From positions 1 to 64,000 of the forward strand of contig JAFMIR010000015.1 in the NCBI GenBank assembly GCA_017853885.1: a stretch of DNA of 64,000 bases. The letters are read 5' to 3'. Under the pieces are notes generated by a model that was not told the DNA's origin, did no database searches, and saw only the letters and a program-made list of their open reading frames with translations. A program made the position numbers and the translations under genes. The DNA is from Prosthecobacter sp. (GTDB taxonomy: Bacteria; Verrucomicrobiota; Verrucomicrobiia; Verrucomicrobiales; Verrucomicrobiaceae). This document shows positions 39,813-49,781 of the stretch, one piece after another; positions within the stretch are counted from its first letter, which is position 1; each line of letters begins with the position of its first letter.

Positions 39813-41735
39813 ATGCATTGGATCACCACTTTTCGCGCCAAGCTCATCCTCACCCTCTTTCCGGTGGTGGTTGCGGTCACAGTGATGGCGTTGCTGATGG
39901 CTGAGCGAAAGTTCAGCGCCAACTACCGTCGGCTGTTTGACGAGCAGTTTGAGGAGCATGTCGCTGAGCTTACCTCGGCGCGAAACAAGCGCTTCGAGGC
40001 GCTCTCCACCATCCTGCAAAACATGGCTGCCCAGCCCAAGGTGGTGGAGGCGATCCAGAAGAAGGACTTCAAAGAACTCTCGCAGTTGCTGCGGCCTCAG
40101 CTGGAGACGCTGGCTGAAGAACGCTTGCTGGCTGAGTTTCCCGGATTGAGGGAAAACGAGTCCAATCGAGGCCCTTTGGGCAGGTTTCCCGCCTCGAATG
40201 ATCGCTCGAGAGGCTTCAAAGGCCGCGATGGGCGCTTTCCCCCAGGCCAGAAGCCGTATGTGGACTTCATCGATGCCAAAGGGAACTTCGTGGGAGCGCC
40301 GCAGCAGCGCACCGCGGCTGGTCTTGGTCTGGCGCGGGAAGCCGAGGACCATGGCGATGTGAGGCGAAAGGGGGGCAAAATGCCTTGGCTAGGCGACCGC
40401 AAATTCGAGCAGGTTCTTACCGAGCAGGAGGTCGGTTACTTCCGGGTCGAGCAGGAGAATCGCAACGATGGCCGGCCGACCGAGCAGGTGCGCGAGGTAT
40501 TCATCACGCCGCTGCGCGATTCCAAGGATCAAAAGTTTGTCGGAGCCTTTGTATTTGGCCTCCCGCTGACATCCTTGACCGAACGGGTGCTTTACGAGCA
40601 GACGAAGCGTAGCGATCATGGTGAGATCATGAGTGGCATCTGGGTGGAGGACCAACTCGTCTCCAGCACGATCCCGCATGAAAAACGCGAGGAGGTCACC
40701 ACGCTCATGCAACAAGCCTTCAAACATGGCGAGAGGACCCATCGTGAACTCACGGTAACGATGGATGGTGTTCGCCACCAGCTTCTATATCGCGTACTAA
40801 ACCCCGGTTCGCCATTCCCGCTTGCTGCGCAACTCAATCTCTACTCGCTTGCGGCTCTCGATGCGGAGATCAACGAGCTCCGTTGGAGTGTGGGTGGGTT
40901 GGCCCTTGTGGCGCTTGGCATGGGTTTGGTGGTTCTGCTGCTTGTCTCACGCACGCTGTCCGGCCCTGTGAGCGAGTTAGCAGAAGCTACAAGGCAAATC
41001 GAACAGGGGAATTTTGCTGTGCGTGTGCCTGTGTGCCGTCGGGATGAGCTCGGGATGCTGGCCGCCTCCTTCAATCAGATGGCAGCGGGCCTAGCGCTTC
41101 AGGAAAAATATCGCAGTGTGCTCAATGCTGTGGCAGATCGTGCCGTGGCTCAGCAACTCATTGAGCAGTCCGGAACGCTCGGAGGGGAATTGCGGCAGGT
41201 GAGTATGCTTTTCTGTGACATTCGCGGCTTCACGGCGATCACAGAGGGTATGCGGCCAGCAGATGTGATTGAAATGCTGAACGAGCATATGACTGCGCTT
41301 ACAGATATAGCTTATGAACATGGTGGCATTGTGGATAAATTCGTGGGAGATCTCATTATGGTGCTGTTTGGAGCTCCACGCAGCACAGGGTCGGATGGGC
41401 TTCGCGCCGTTCAATGTGCTCAGGCCATGCTCCAGCGTCGCGGTGAACTGAATCAAACGTCGAAACACTCACTCGAAATGGGCATTGGTATTGCCACAGG
41501 TGCCGTCGTTGCAGGGTGCATGGGCAGTGATCAGCGTCTAAGCTACACTGTCATCGGTCATCGTGTGAACCTTGCTTCACGTCTATGCAGCATTGCCCAG
41601 CCAAGTGAGATTGTAATGGATGAGGAAACCTATTCAGAGGCCCGTGCCATCGTGAAGGCAGATCCGATGCCGCCAATGCAGCTCAAGGGTATCTCTGAGC
41701 CTGTTCATCCTTGGCGGGTGTCCCTGTGCTCTTGA
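39813..41735 (+). CDS. Membrane adenylate/guanylate cyclase with sensor region and HAMP domain
   Basis: Two TMs, HAMP LSGPVSELAEATRQIEQGNFAVRVPV, cyclase MLFCDIRGFTAITEGM...KFVGDLIMVLFGAP...GIGIATGAVVAGCMGSDQRLSYTVIGHRVNLASRL. Confidence 0.95.
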   Translation: MHWITTFRAKLILTLFPVVVAVTVMALLMAERKFSANYRRLFDEQFEEHVAELTSARNKRFEALSTILQNMAAQPKVVEAIQKKDFKELSQLLRPQLETLAEERLLAEFPGLRENESNRGPLGRFPASNDRSRGFKGRDGRFPPGQKPYVDFIDAKGNFVGAPQQRTAAGLGLAREAEDHGDVRRKGGKMPWLGDRKFEQVLTEQEVGYFRVEQENRNDGRPTEQVREVFITPLRDSKDQKFVGAFVFGLPLTSLTERVLYEQTKRSDHGEIMSGIWVEDQLVSSTIPHEKREEVTTLMQQAFKHGERTHRELTVTMDGVRHQLLYRVLNPGSPFPLAAQLNLYSLAALDAEINELRWSVGGLALVALGMGLVVLLLVSRTLSGPVSELAEATRQIEQGNFAVRVPVCRRDELGMLAASFNQMAAGLALQEKYRSVLNAVADRAVAQQLIEQSGTLGGELRQVSMLFCDIRGFTAITEGMRPADVIEMLNEHMTALTDIAYEHGGIVDKFVGDLIMVLFGAPRSTGSDGLRAVQCAQAMLQRRGELNQTSKHSLEMGIGIATGAVVAGCMGSDQRLSYTVIGHRVNLASRLCSIAQPSEIVMDEETYSEARAIVKADPMPPMQLKGISEPVHPWRVSLCS

Positions 41736-41789
41736 TCTAGGCCCGAGAAATGCTTGGCCTTGATGACATTCTGCGCTGAAATGCAGTCG

Positions 41790-43661
41790 ATGAGCGAGCC
41801 AGCCAGTTCTGTGTGTGTTTTCGCGCCGGTGGCGCGGAAAGTGCAGCGGCGTGTGGTGTTGCGGAGATGGTTGTCTTGGCTTCAAAACACCGTTTGGCCG
41901 GTGAGCATTCTGTTCATGCTGATGGTTCTCTGGGCGCTCCGTGGCAGCATGAGTGTTGTGGCCGCATTATGGGGGGCTTGGGGGCTTTGGAAAATCAGTG
42001 GACTGGTCTTCTCATGGCTGAGTAGGCCAGGTGCATTCAATGCACTGGCTCTATGGGATTGCGCTGCCGGTCGACGGGAGGCTTTTGCAAGTGCGTGGTG
42101 GTTTGAGGATTGCCAAGAGTCTTCTGAAGCGGCGCAGAGGCATCTGGAGGCTCAGAAGGCCATCTTGAAACCTGCCATGAGCAGGTTGCCCAATGATCTG
42201 CCGGTCCGCCCTCCTCGTTGCTTGATGGTGCCGCTCTTGCTGGTGATTCTAGGTACCTGCATTGGCGCCATGCGGATGCCTAACCAAGACATGTTGAGGC
42301 TCGATGATGCGATGGCAGTGAAAGCCACCGAGGCCGCAAAAGAACTGGCCAAGCTCGATCTGGAGAAAAAAAAGTTCAGGGGTCTCAAGGTAGAGGAGCA
42401 GAAGCAGATCGAAGATTTGAAGGCGAAGCTCGACCAGACTGCTACTGAGCTAGCGAATGCTGTTGGCAAGGATGCAAAGCAGATGCTTGCCGAGCTTGAG
42501 CGCCGCGCCCGCGAAGCGGAAAAGCTCGCCGATGATTTGGCGAAGGGCAAAGATGATTGGGCAAGTGTCAAGCTCATTGAGGAACTCCGCAAGCATGCAG
42601 ACACGGCCGACCTTGGTGATGCCGTGGCTGCAAAGAATGCACCAGCCGCAGCCAAAGCCGCTGAGAAGCTCAGTGAGGATCTTAAAAGTCCGCAGATGCC
42701 GAAGGACGCCCAGCAGCGCTTGAACAACACGCTCAAGGAAGTGCAGAATAAGGCGGAAGCCGACGATCGAAAACGTGTGGTCGGCCAGCATGTGATCGGC
42801 GCGGGTGATCAGCTGCAGAAAGGTGATCTCAGGGGTGCTGCATCCGAATTCGAAAAACTGGCCGATAAGATGCGGGATGCCGCTTTGCGCGAAGAAGCTC
42901 AAAAAAAGCTTCAGCAGCTCGCCGAACAGCTTCGTGAGGCAGGCAGTCGCATCACCGGAGAGAATCAAACCGGTGCGATGCAGCAACTCGGGCAAAACAA
43001 TCCGCAAAGCGGCCAAAGCGGATCGAGTCAGTCAACCGTCCCACAGGCGGGGCAACAGCAGGGCGGACAGAAGCTCCAGCAGCAGCAAAGGATCGTCCCA
43101 CCGGGCATCGGCCAGCAGCCACAAAACCAGATGCAGCAGCCACAAGGCGGGCAAGGCCAAGGGCAGCAGCAAATGATGATGGCGCAACCTGGACAGCAGG
43201 GGCAGCCCGGTCCTCAGGGGCAGTCTGGGCCTCCGATGTTGATCGCACCCGTGCCGGGCAAGAATCCTGCAGATCGCTCAAAAGATCCAATGATCGTCAT
43301 GCCCGGCAAGGCGCCCGATGATCCCAACCAGCCAAGTTTCACGACATCAGCGCCATCTAACGCTAACAAGCCAGGCGTGGGCAAGGCAGACCTGAACAAC
43401 ACTCCCACCGCAAAGCAGGACTCGGTGAAGAGTGACATGGTGCAAGCCCAGCAGAACGCTGAAGGCCAATCCACGCTGCGCAGTGTGGAAGGCGGTGCCC
43501 GCCGGGAGCAATCCACTCGCTCCGCCGCAGAGATCGCACTGGAAGCTCTTCAGGTTGAGGAGGCTGCGCTGGATGAGGCCGCGCTTCCGCCCGCGCGCCG
43601 TGAACAGGTTCGCCGTTATTTTAACGAGCTTCGCAAACGCTTCGAGCCGTCGCAGAAGTGA
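41790..43661 (+). CDS. Membrane-anchored coiled-coil protein with Q/P/G-rich C-terminal region
   Basis: TM segments near N-term; long charged helix; QQQ/QGQ-rich stretch about residues 400-500. Confidence 0.75.
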   Translation: MSEPASSVCVFAPVARKVQRRVVLRRWLSWLQNTVWPVSILFMLMVLWALRGSMSVVAALWGAWGLWKISGLVFSWLSRPGAFNALALWDCAAGRREAFASAWWFEDCQESSEAAQRHLEAQKAILKPAMSRLPNDLPVRPPRCLMVPLLLVILGTCIGAMRMPNQDMLRLDDAMAVKATEAAKELAKLDLEKKKFRGLKVEEQKQIEDLKAKLDQTATELANAVGKDAKQMLAELERRAREAEKLADDLAKGKDDWASVKLIEELRKHADTADLGDAVAAKNAPAAAKAAEKLSEDLKSPQMPKDAQQRLNNTLKEVQNKAEADDRKRVVGQHVIGAGDQLQKGDLRGAASEFEKLADKMRDAALREEAQKKLQQLAEQLREAGSRITGENQTGAMQQLGQNNPQSGQSGSSQSTVPQAGQQQGGQKLQQQQRIVPPGIGQQPQNQMQQPQGGQGQGQQQMMMAQPGQQGQPGPQGQSGPPMLIAPVPGKNPADRSKDPMIVMPGKAPDDPNQPSFTTSAPSNANKPGVGKADLNNTPTAKQDSVKSDMVQAQQNAEGQSTLRSVEGGARREQSTRSAAEIALEALQVEEAALDEAALPPARREQVRRYFNELRKRFEPSQK

Positions 43662-43667
43662 CGGGCC

Positions 43668-45185
43668 TCACGGCTGAAGCTTGTAGCAGACTGCTTCGCG
43701 ATCATTGCGCAGCAGAAGCCAGCGTCCGGCCAGTGTCGGAGGATTCCACGTTTTCGAATGCAATGCGTTGATGCGGCTCAGCTCGATGAGTTTTTCCGGC
43801 GAGAGCTTCACCAGCAACACGTGACCTTTTTCAGCCTGCACGAGCAGCAAGTCCTCACCCACGCGGATTTGCTGCCCGTAGCCATAACGACCTTCACGCC
43901 ATGCCCGTTCGCCATTGTCGAGCTTCACACAGCAAAGCGTGCCTTCATCGAGCGCATAGGCGTATCCTGAGCTGATGCTCGCGCTGCTGAATTTCGTCCG
44001 CGGATTGCTTTCTGCCCAGATGACCTTCGGCTGCGGCGTATCGCGGACTTCGAGCAAATGGCTTTTGACGCCATAGCTGGAGGTGATGAGCAGTCGATTC
44101 GTGCCTGCGGCCACGGGTTGGCCCACTTTAGGGAAACTGCCTGGCCATTCAAAAGTCCATCGAATGCTCCCATCCGCTGGATCATGCCCGCTGACACTGC
44201 CGCGGTTCACGGTGACGATCTGCTCTTGTCCGGCGAGGTTCATGCAAATCGGCGAGGCATAGCTGCCGCCATCGCTTCCGGCCTTCCATGCAAGCTTTCC
44301 GGTGCTGCGATCATAAGCCATCAGCGAGGCACCATTCTCTCCCCCGGAGCACACGACATGCTGCTCAGTGAGCAGTGGTGAGGCACTCTTACCCCATTCG
44401 AGATTCCTTGAGGCTCCGCCGTCCTTCAGCACTTCCGCACGCCACTTCAACTGGCCGGTAGCGAGGTCGAGGCAGTTCAGGATGCCAGTGCCGCCTAGCG
44501 TGAAGACCGTGCCGGACGCGATGTCAATCGTTGGCGTTGCCCGTGGGCCATCGCCACCGAGCATCTCGGAAAAGATCGCCTTGTCCGTGTGTGACCAGAG
44601 CAGATTGCCATCCCGAATGTCGTAGCAGGTCACGCATTCGAGATCTTCACGCTGCTCTTGGGTGATCGCCCGATGCCCTGCGATCGCAAAGCCCGACCAA
44701 CCGGCGCCCACCGCGATTCTCCATAACTCACGCGGTGGTTTCGCGATCCAGTCGGTGGCAAATTCAGCGGCAGGGAGGATGCCATCACCTTCCTCGCCCA
44801 GAAAGCGCGGCATGTCTTTCAGGCCTGCGGGTAGTGTTACAACCTCTCTACTGACGGATGCCTGCTTTTCCAAGAGTTTGGGCACGCTTGGCATGTCTTT
44901 GGGTTGCCAGCGAAACGAGAGCTGCGGCCACGCGGAGCCATCGGCAGAGCCTTCGTAGCGAATCGCGAAGCGGAAGAGGAACGCGATGAGGATCATCACG
45001 AGGACGACAGCTCCGAGGCGACGCACACGATGTCCCCGGGCCTTCCAAGCCCACCAGAGCCCATTCATCACGAACCACAAAAGCCCCAGCAGCACCACCG
45101 CGAGGGAGCGCATGACATTGTCTGTGATCCATAGCCAACCCAGCAAACTGCTGACGAGGAGTGTGGAGATGAGATGAAAACGCAT
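43668..45185 (-). CDS. PQQ-like beta-propeller repeat membrane protein
   Basis: N-terminal TMs; CYDIRDGNLLWSH, LDLATGQLKWRA, YDRSTGKLAWKA, HDPADGSIRWTF blades. Confidence 0.88.
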   Translation of the reverse strand: MRFHLISTLLVSSLLGWLWITDNVMRSLAVVLLGLLWFVMNGLWWAWKARGHRVRRLGAVVLVMILIAFLFRFAIRYEGSADGSAWPQLSFRWQPKDMPSVPKLLEKQASVSREVVTLPAGLKDMPRFLGEEGDGILPAAEFATDWIAKPPRELWRIAVGAGWSGFAIAGHRAITQEQREDLECVTCYDIRDGNLLWSHTDKAIFSEMLGGDGPRATPTIDIASGTVFTLGGTGILNCLDLATGQLKWRAEVLKDGGASRNLEWGKSASPLLTEQHVVCSGGENGASLMAYDRSTGKLAWKAGSDGGSYASPICMNLAGQEQIVTVNRGSVSGHDPADGSIRWTFEWPGSFPKVGQPVAAGTNRLLITSSYGVKSHLLEVRDTPQPKVIWAESNPRTKFSSASISSGYAYALDEGTLCCVKLDNGERAWREGRYGYGQQIRVGEDLLLVQAEKGHVLLVKLSPEKLIELSRINALHSKTWNPPTLAGRWLLLRNDREAVCYKLQP

Positions 45186-45234
45186 GAGAGATCATGCGCT
45201 AGAGCGTGCGGTCGTCACTTCAATTCTTCGCCAC

Positions 45235-45825
45235 TCAACCACGAGAACGCTCAAGCAGGATCATCATCAAAAACGACATCACCAACGCCGCCTGCTCGTT
45301 TTCATCCGCTGGCGTGAGCAAGTCGATGGTGAAGCGACGCTCGACCAGCGATGCCTGTTTTGTCAAACGCATGACAGGAGTGCCGTCTGGGCGTGTAGCG
45401 AGATATTTCGGGTGGATCATGTATCCGGTGAAAAAGCTCACGATAGGAATTCCCCCCAGAAGCGCATCGGCGATCTTCGCCATCGGATTCTCCTCGTGGA
45501 TGGTGAAAGATGGTGCGCCGCCCGCAGGCGGAAAGACCTCATAATGTGCTCGCCAGATGGATTTCATGCCTCGGCGACCCACCGAGCCAAACGTGCTGCC
45601 GGACGGGCTTTTGAAGGTGTATTTGGCTGACCAGTCGATGATGCGGTCTGCCTCGATGGTGGCCAGCAATTCACTGCGTGAAGAATCTTTGAAGAGCTCG
45701 ATCTTCTCGCGCAGTCGAAAAAGTTTTTGTTTCACATAGCACACTGCGCCGCCGGCGGCATCGTTGACGAAAATCTGTGGGCTGAGGGCGAAAAACTTGA
45801 AGGTGAGGGTGAGCGGGAAGTTCAT
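45235..45825 (-). CDS. LURP-one-related/scramblase-like family protein
   Basis: FFALSPQIFVNDAAGGAVCYVKQKLFRLREKIELFKD... characteristic of the family. Confidence 0.65.
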   Translation of the reverse strand: MNFPLTLTFKFFALSPQIFVNDAAGGAVCYVKQKLFRLREKIELFKDSSRSELLATIEADRIIDWSAKYTFKSPSGSTFGSVGRRGMKSIWRAHYEVFPPAGGAPSFTIHEENPMAKIADALLGGIPIVSFFTGYMIHPKYLATRPDGTPVMRLTKQASLVERRFTIDLLTPADENEQAALVMSFLMMILLERSRG

Positions 45826-45926
45826 GCGAGAGGCAGTATAGCCAATAATATGCTCTTTTGAGGCAGTTTGTGAAGGGCAGGCTTGCGTCTCGCAGCAGTT
45901 TCCGGTTTGATCCCTGCTCAGCTATC

Positions 45927-47324
45927 ATGAAAATCTCCTTTTGCGGTGCCGCGGGCACTACCACGGGTTCAAAGCACCTCCTCGAAGTGAATGGTCAGCG
46001 CATTCTGCTCGATTGCGGCCTCTATCAAGGGCGTCGGAAGGACACCATCGAGCGGAACAAGAACTTTCCGTTTGATCCGAAGACCATCGACCTCGTCGTG
46101 CTCTCGCATGCGCACATCGATCACTGCGGGGCGCTGCCGCATTTGTGCAAGCTGGGCTTTACTGGCAATATTTATGCCACACCGGCCACGCGTGACCTGT
46201 GCAGCATCATGTTGCCGGATGCGGCCCACATTCATGTGAATGACATCATGTGGTTGAACAAGCACCGGCAGGACAATGAGCCCGAGCTTGAGCCCAGCTA
46301 CACCGTGGTTGACGCGGAAAAGTGCATGCGGCAGTTCGTCACAGCCTCCTACCATCGCCCGCTGACCATCGCTGAAGGTGTGACGCTGACCTTCATAGAT
46401 GCCGGCCATGTGCTCGGTTCCGCCCAAGTCGTTCTCGATATCGACGACCGGGCCACGAAGCGGAAATCACGGCTGCTTTTCTCTGGTGACATCGGACGTC
46501 CCGGCAATGAGCTCCTCAATTCTGCCGAGCCCTGCGAAAACGTGGACCATGTGATCATGGAGAGCACCTATGGCGGCCGCCGCCATGAGATGGCCACCGT
46601 GGCGGATGAGCACCTTGCCGCGATCATCCGCCGCACGGCGCAGCAGAAGGGCAAGCTGATCATCCCTGCGTTTGCTGTCGAGCGCACTCAGCAGTTGCTA
46701 TGTGCCATCGACCGCATGCGCCATCACAACACCGTGGCGGAGATCCCCACCTATGTGGACAGCCCGCTTGCGGTGCGCGCTACGGAGATCTTCCGCCTGC
46801 ATATCGATGACCTGCGTCCGGAGATCCGCGATGCCGTTTTCATGCGCAATGACCCATTTGGCTTCGAGGGCCTGCAGCTCATCCGCACCGTTGATGATTC
46901 GAAAAAGCTCAACCGCCTCAAAGGTGCGGCCATCATCATCTCCGCCTCCGGCATGGCGGAGAGCGGGCGTATCCTGCACCATCTGCGCAACAACGTCAGC
47001 AACCCCAAGAACATCATCCTCTTCGTTGGTTACTGCGCTGAAAATACCCTCGGCTGGAGGCTTCGTGAAGGGCACGAGAGCGTGCACATCCTCGGAGAGG
47101 AGTTTGAGGTGAAGGCGGAAATTGAGACACTGGACTCCTTCTCCGGTCACGCGGACCATGACGAGCTCATCGAGTGGTTTGGCAAAGTCACCGGACCGAA
47201 GAAACGCGTCTTCCTCGTTCACGGCGAGCCTGAGCGTTCATCGCTCTTGCAAGCGGACCTTGAGACAAAGCATCCTGAATCCAATTTTGCCGTCGCAACG
47301 TTCAAACAGGCTGTCGAACTTTAA
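45927..47324 (+). CDS. MBL-fold beta-CASP ribonuclease/exonuclease-like protein
   Basis: SHAHIDHCGALPHL; PAFAVERTQQLL; SASGMAESGRILHHLRNN; FSGHADHDELIEW. Confidence 0.94.
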   Translation: MKISFCGAAGTTTGSKHLLEVNGQRILLDCGLYQGRRKDTIERNKNFPFDPKTIDLVVLSHAHIDHCGALPHLCKLGFTGNIYATPATRDLCSIMLPDAAHIHVNDIMWLNKHRQDNEPELEPSYTVVDAEKCMRQFVTASYHRPLTIAEGVTLTFIDAGHVLGSAQVVLDIDDRATKRKSRLLFSGDIGRPGNELLNSAEPCENVDHVIMESTYGGRRHEMATVADEHLAAIIRRTAQQKGKLIIPAFAVERTQQLLCAIDRMRHHNTVAEIPTYVDSPLAVRATEIFRLHIDDLRPEIRDAVFMRNDPFGFEGLQLIRTVDDSKKLNRLKGAAIIISASGMAESGRILHHLRNNVSNPKNIILFVGYCAENTLGWRLREGHESVHILGEEFEVKAEIETLDSFSGHADHDELIEWFGKVTGPKKRVFLVHGEPERSSLLQADLETKHPESNFAVATFKQAVEL

Positions 47325-47337
47325 CTTTATCTCTCCC

Positions 47338-47856
47338 ATGAAAACCCTCCTCGCTCTATTTGCCATGACTCTCGTCTCTCTCGCCGCTGATTCCGCACAC
47401 GACATCACGCTCAAAGACATTGACGGCAAGGATCTGGCCTTGAAGACCTTTGCTGGCAAAGCCGTGCTGGTGGTAAATGTAGCCTCGCAGTGCGGTTACA
47501 CTCCGCAGTATACCGGATTGCAGGAGCTGCATGAGAAGATGGCGGCGAAGGGGCTCGTAGTGCTCGGCGTGCCCTGCAATGATTTCGGCGGCCAGGAGCC
47601 GGATGATGAGAAGGCCATCAAGGTCTTCTGCACCGAGAACTACAAGGTCAGCTTTCCGATGACTTCGAAGGTGAGCATCAAAGGAGATGGCAAACATCCG
47701 CTGTTTACCCTACTCACGCAAAACGGCGGTGATGTTGGCTGGAACTTCGAAAAATTTCTCATCGGTAAAAACGGCAAAGTTCTCAAACGCTTCGGGTCTG
47801 ATGTGGAGCCTGCATCACCCCAGCTGCTTCAGGCAATCGAAGAGGCGCTGAAGTAG
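47338..47856 (+). CDS. Glutathione peroxidase (Cys type)
   Basis: VNVASQCGYTPQYTGLQELHEKM; GVPCNDFGGQEP; active site codon TGC. Confidence 0.93.
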   Translation: MKTLLALFAMTLVSLAADSAHDITLKDIDGKDLALKTFAGKAVLVVNVASQCGYTPQYTGLQELHEKMAAKGLVVLGVPCNDFGGQEPDDEKAIKVFCTENYKVSFPMTSKVSIKGDGKHPLFTLLTQNGGDVGWNFEKFLIGKNGKVLKRFGSDVEPASPQLLQAIEEALK

Positions 47857-47868
47857 TCGTATCCTTGC

Positions 47869-48642
47869 TCAAGGAAGCTCAAATAAAAACGGGAGCCCTT
47901 GCTGCTTCAGCATCTGACGCTCCTTGGCCATATATTGTTCTGCAAGCTTCGTGAATTGGCCGTTTTGGCGCATGCGAGCGAGCGTTTCGTTGACGATTGT
48001 TTTTTGGGTATCATCACCTTGCCGCAATCCGATTGCCCAAGATTCCTCTCGCAGAGGAGTTAGCAAGGCGCGGGTCTTGTCCGGATGCTTGGCCTGGAAA
48101 TTCATGATCGAAAGCTGGTCATATATCCATGCGTCCACATTGCCATTGACGACCTCCATCACGCACGCGGTATCGAGATCAAGGGCCTTGATTTCGGCTT
48201 TGGGTAAGTTTTGGCGTGCCCAGCTCTCACCTGTGGTGCCAAGGCGCACAACGAGCTTCCGGCCAGGCGTTTGTAAATCGGCTGCTGATTGCACTGGAGC
48301 TTCTTTTGCTGCCAAAATGGCGAGCCCGGTCTTCACGTATGGATCGGAAAAGTCGATCGACTTGCGCCTCTCCTCACTAGCTGTCATGGAGGAGATGACG
48401 AGGTCGATTGAGCCCGTGCGCAGCGCGGTGATGAGGCCATCAAAGTTGATATTTCGAAATTCAACCGGCTTTCCTGTTGTCTGACCAATCTCTTTTCCGA
48501 TCGCGACACTGACGCCGCTCAACTGCCCTTTTTCATCGACGAACTCAAATGGTGGATAAGTGGCATCCATGCCAATGACGATCGCATCCTGCTTCGAACA
48601 ACAAGCGATCAGGAGCACGGTGAGGAGGAGAAAGAAGCGCAT
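47869..48642 (-). CDS. Amino-acid ABC transporter substrate-binding protein
   Basis: IVIGMDATYPPFEFVDEKGQLSGVSVAIGKEIGQ; RRKSIDFSDPYVKTGLAIL. Confidence 0.92.
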   Translation of the reverse strand: MRFFLLLTVLLIACCSKQDAIVIGMDATYPPFEFVDEKGQLSGVSVAIGKEIGQTTGKPVEFRNINFDGLITALRTGSIDLVISSMTASEERRKSIDFSDPYVKTGLAILAAKEAPVQSAADLQTPGRKLVVRLGTTGESWARQNLPKAEIKALDLDTACVMEVVNGNVDAWIYDQLSIMNFQAKHPDKTRALLTPLREESWAIGLRQGDDTQKTIVNETLARMRQNGQFTKLAEQYMAKERQMLKQQGLPFLFELP

Positions 48643-48687
48643 GGTGAAAGAGCAGAGTGGTGAAACCCAACCTCGCTAGGGTGCTGA

Positions 48688-49644
48688 TCAGGGATTGACG
48701 ACGTTCACAGGCTTGCCCGCGAGGAAGGCTTTTACATTGGCGGCACACGCTTCGATGAGGCGCTTGCGTGCTTCGCGGCTAGCCCAAGCCACGTGCGGTG
48801 TGACGAGGCAGTTTTTGGCGCCGAGCAAAGGATTGCCCTCCTTGGGCGGCTCCATGCTCAAAACATCTACGCCCGCTCCAGCGATTTTTTCAGCCTCCAA
48901 AGCTGCCGCGAGAGCGTGATCGTCAATCAAAGGACCGCGCCCTGTGTTGATGAGCAGAGCAGATTTTTTCATGAGCCCAAGCGTGCGTTCGTTGACCAAG
49001 TGCTTGGTAGCATCCGTGAGCGGGCAATGCAAAGAGATGACATCGGCCTCGCGGAAGATGGTGTCCGCTTCCGCAGCCTCAATGCCAGCTGGGGGGGCAC
49101 CGGACCAGTTTCGCTTGGAGGCGAGCACCTTCATGCCGAAGGCCTGACCGATGCGTGCCACCGCGGCACCGATCTCACCATAGCCGATGATGCCCAGCGT
49201 GCGTCCGGCCAGTTCGATGATCGGTTTGTCCCAATAGCAAAAGTCTGGGCAGTGCTGCCAGCCGCCCGCTGCGACGCTTTGGGCTGAAGCACCCACATGG
49301 TTCGTGAGCTCCAAAATGAGTGCAAAGACATGCTGAGCCACGGCAGGCGTTCCGTAGCCCGGCACGTTGGTGACAATCACACCACGTTCCTTAGCGGCGG
49401 CAATGTCCACCACATTGAAGCCGGTGGCAATGACACCGATGTATTTCAGATCGGGCAGACGCTCTATGATTTGCCTCGTCATGGGCGCTTTATTGGTAAT
49501 GACCACGGACGCTCCTGCGCATCGGGTCACTGTTTCCGTTGGCGAGCTTCGCGGGTGGATTTCACAAGGGGCGATTTCTTCAAAGGGGGCCCAACTGACA
49601 TCGCCTGGATTGGCGGTGTGGGCATCAAGCATGACAATTTTCAT
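48688..49644 (-). CDS. D-2-hydroxyacid dehydrogenase (glycerate dehydrogenase-like)
   Basis: GRTLGIIGYGEIGAAVARIGQAFGMKVLASKR; SALLINTGRGPLIDDHAL; CLVTPHVAWASREARKRL. Confidence 0.93.
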   Translation of the reverse strand: MKIVMLDAHTANPGDVSWAPFEEIAPCEIHPRSSPTETVTRCAGASVVITNKAPMTRQIIERLPDLKYIGVIATGFNVVDIAAAKERGVIVTNVPGYGTPAVAQHVFALILELTNHVGASAQSVAAGGWQHCPDFCYWDKPIIELAGRTLGIIGYGEIGAAVARIGQAFGMKVLASKRNWSGAPPAGIEAAEADTIFREADVISLHCPLTDATKHLVNERTLGLMKKSALLINTGRGPLIDDHALAAALEAEKIAGAGVDVLSMEPPKEGNPLLGAKNCLVTPHVAWASREARKRLIEACAANVKAFLAGKPVNVVNP

Positions 49645-49781
49645 CGGGAAAGGCTGTCAGACTCGCTGCAGTCTGGCATGTCGCAAAGGATTCTTCATGC
49701 CAGAGAGCAGTGTCAGCTGAAAAAAGAGCTTCCGTGGTTTCGCAAGCTGACGCTTAATGGAGCGTTAGCTTCCCACGAGCC

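Noticed and set aside
42152-43016. Minus-strand Ser/Leu-rich ORFs
   Set aside because: Mirror of the coiled-coil/Q-rich gene; low-complexity shadow frames
47338-47856. Possible selenocysteine in glutathione peroxidase
   Set aside because: The active-site codon is TGC (Cys) and no in-frame TGA is present
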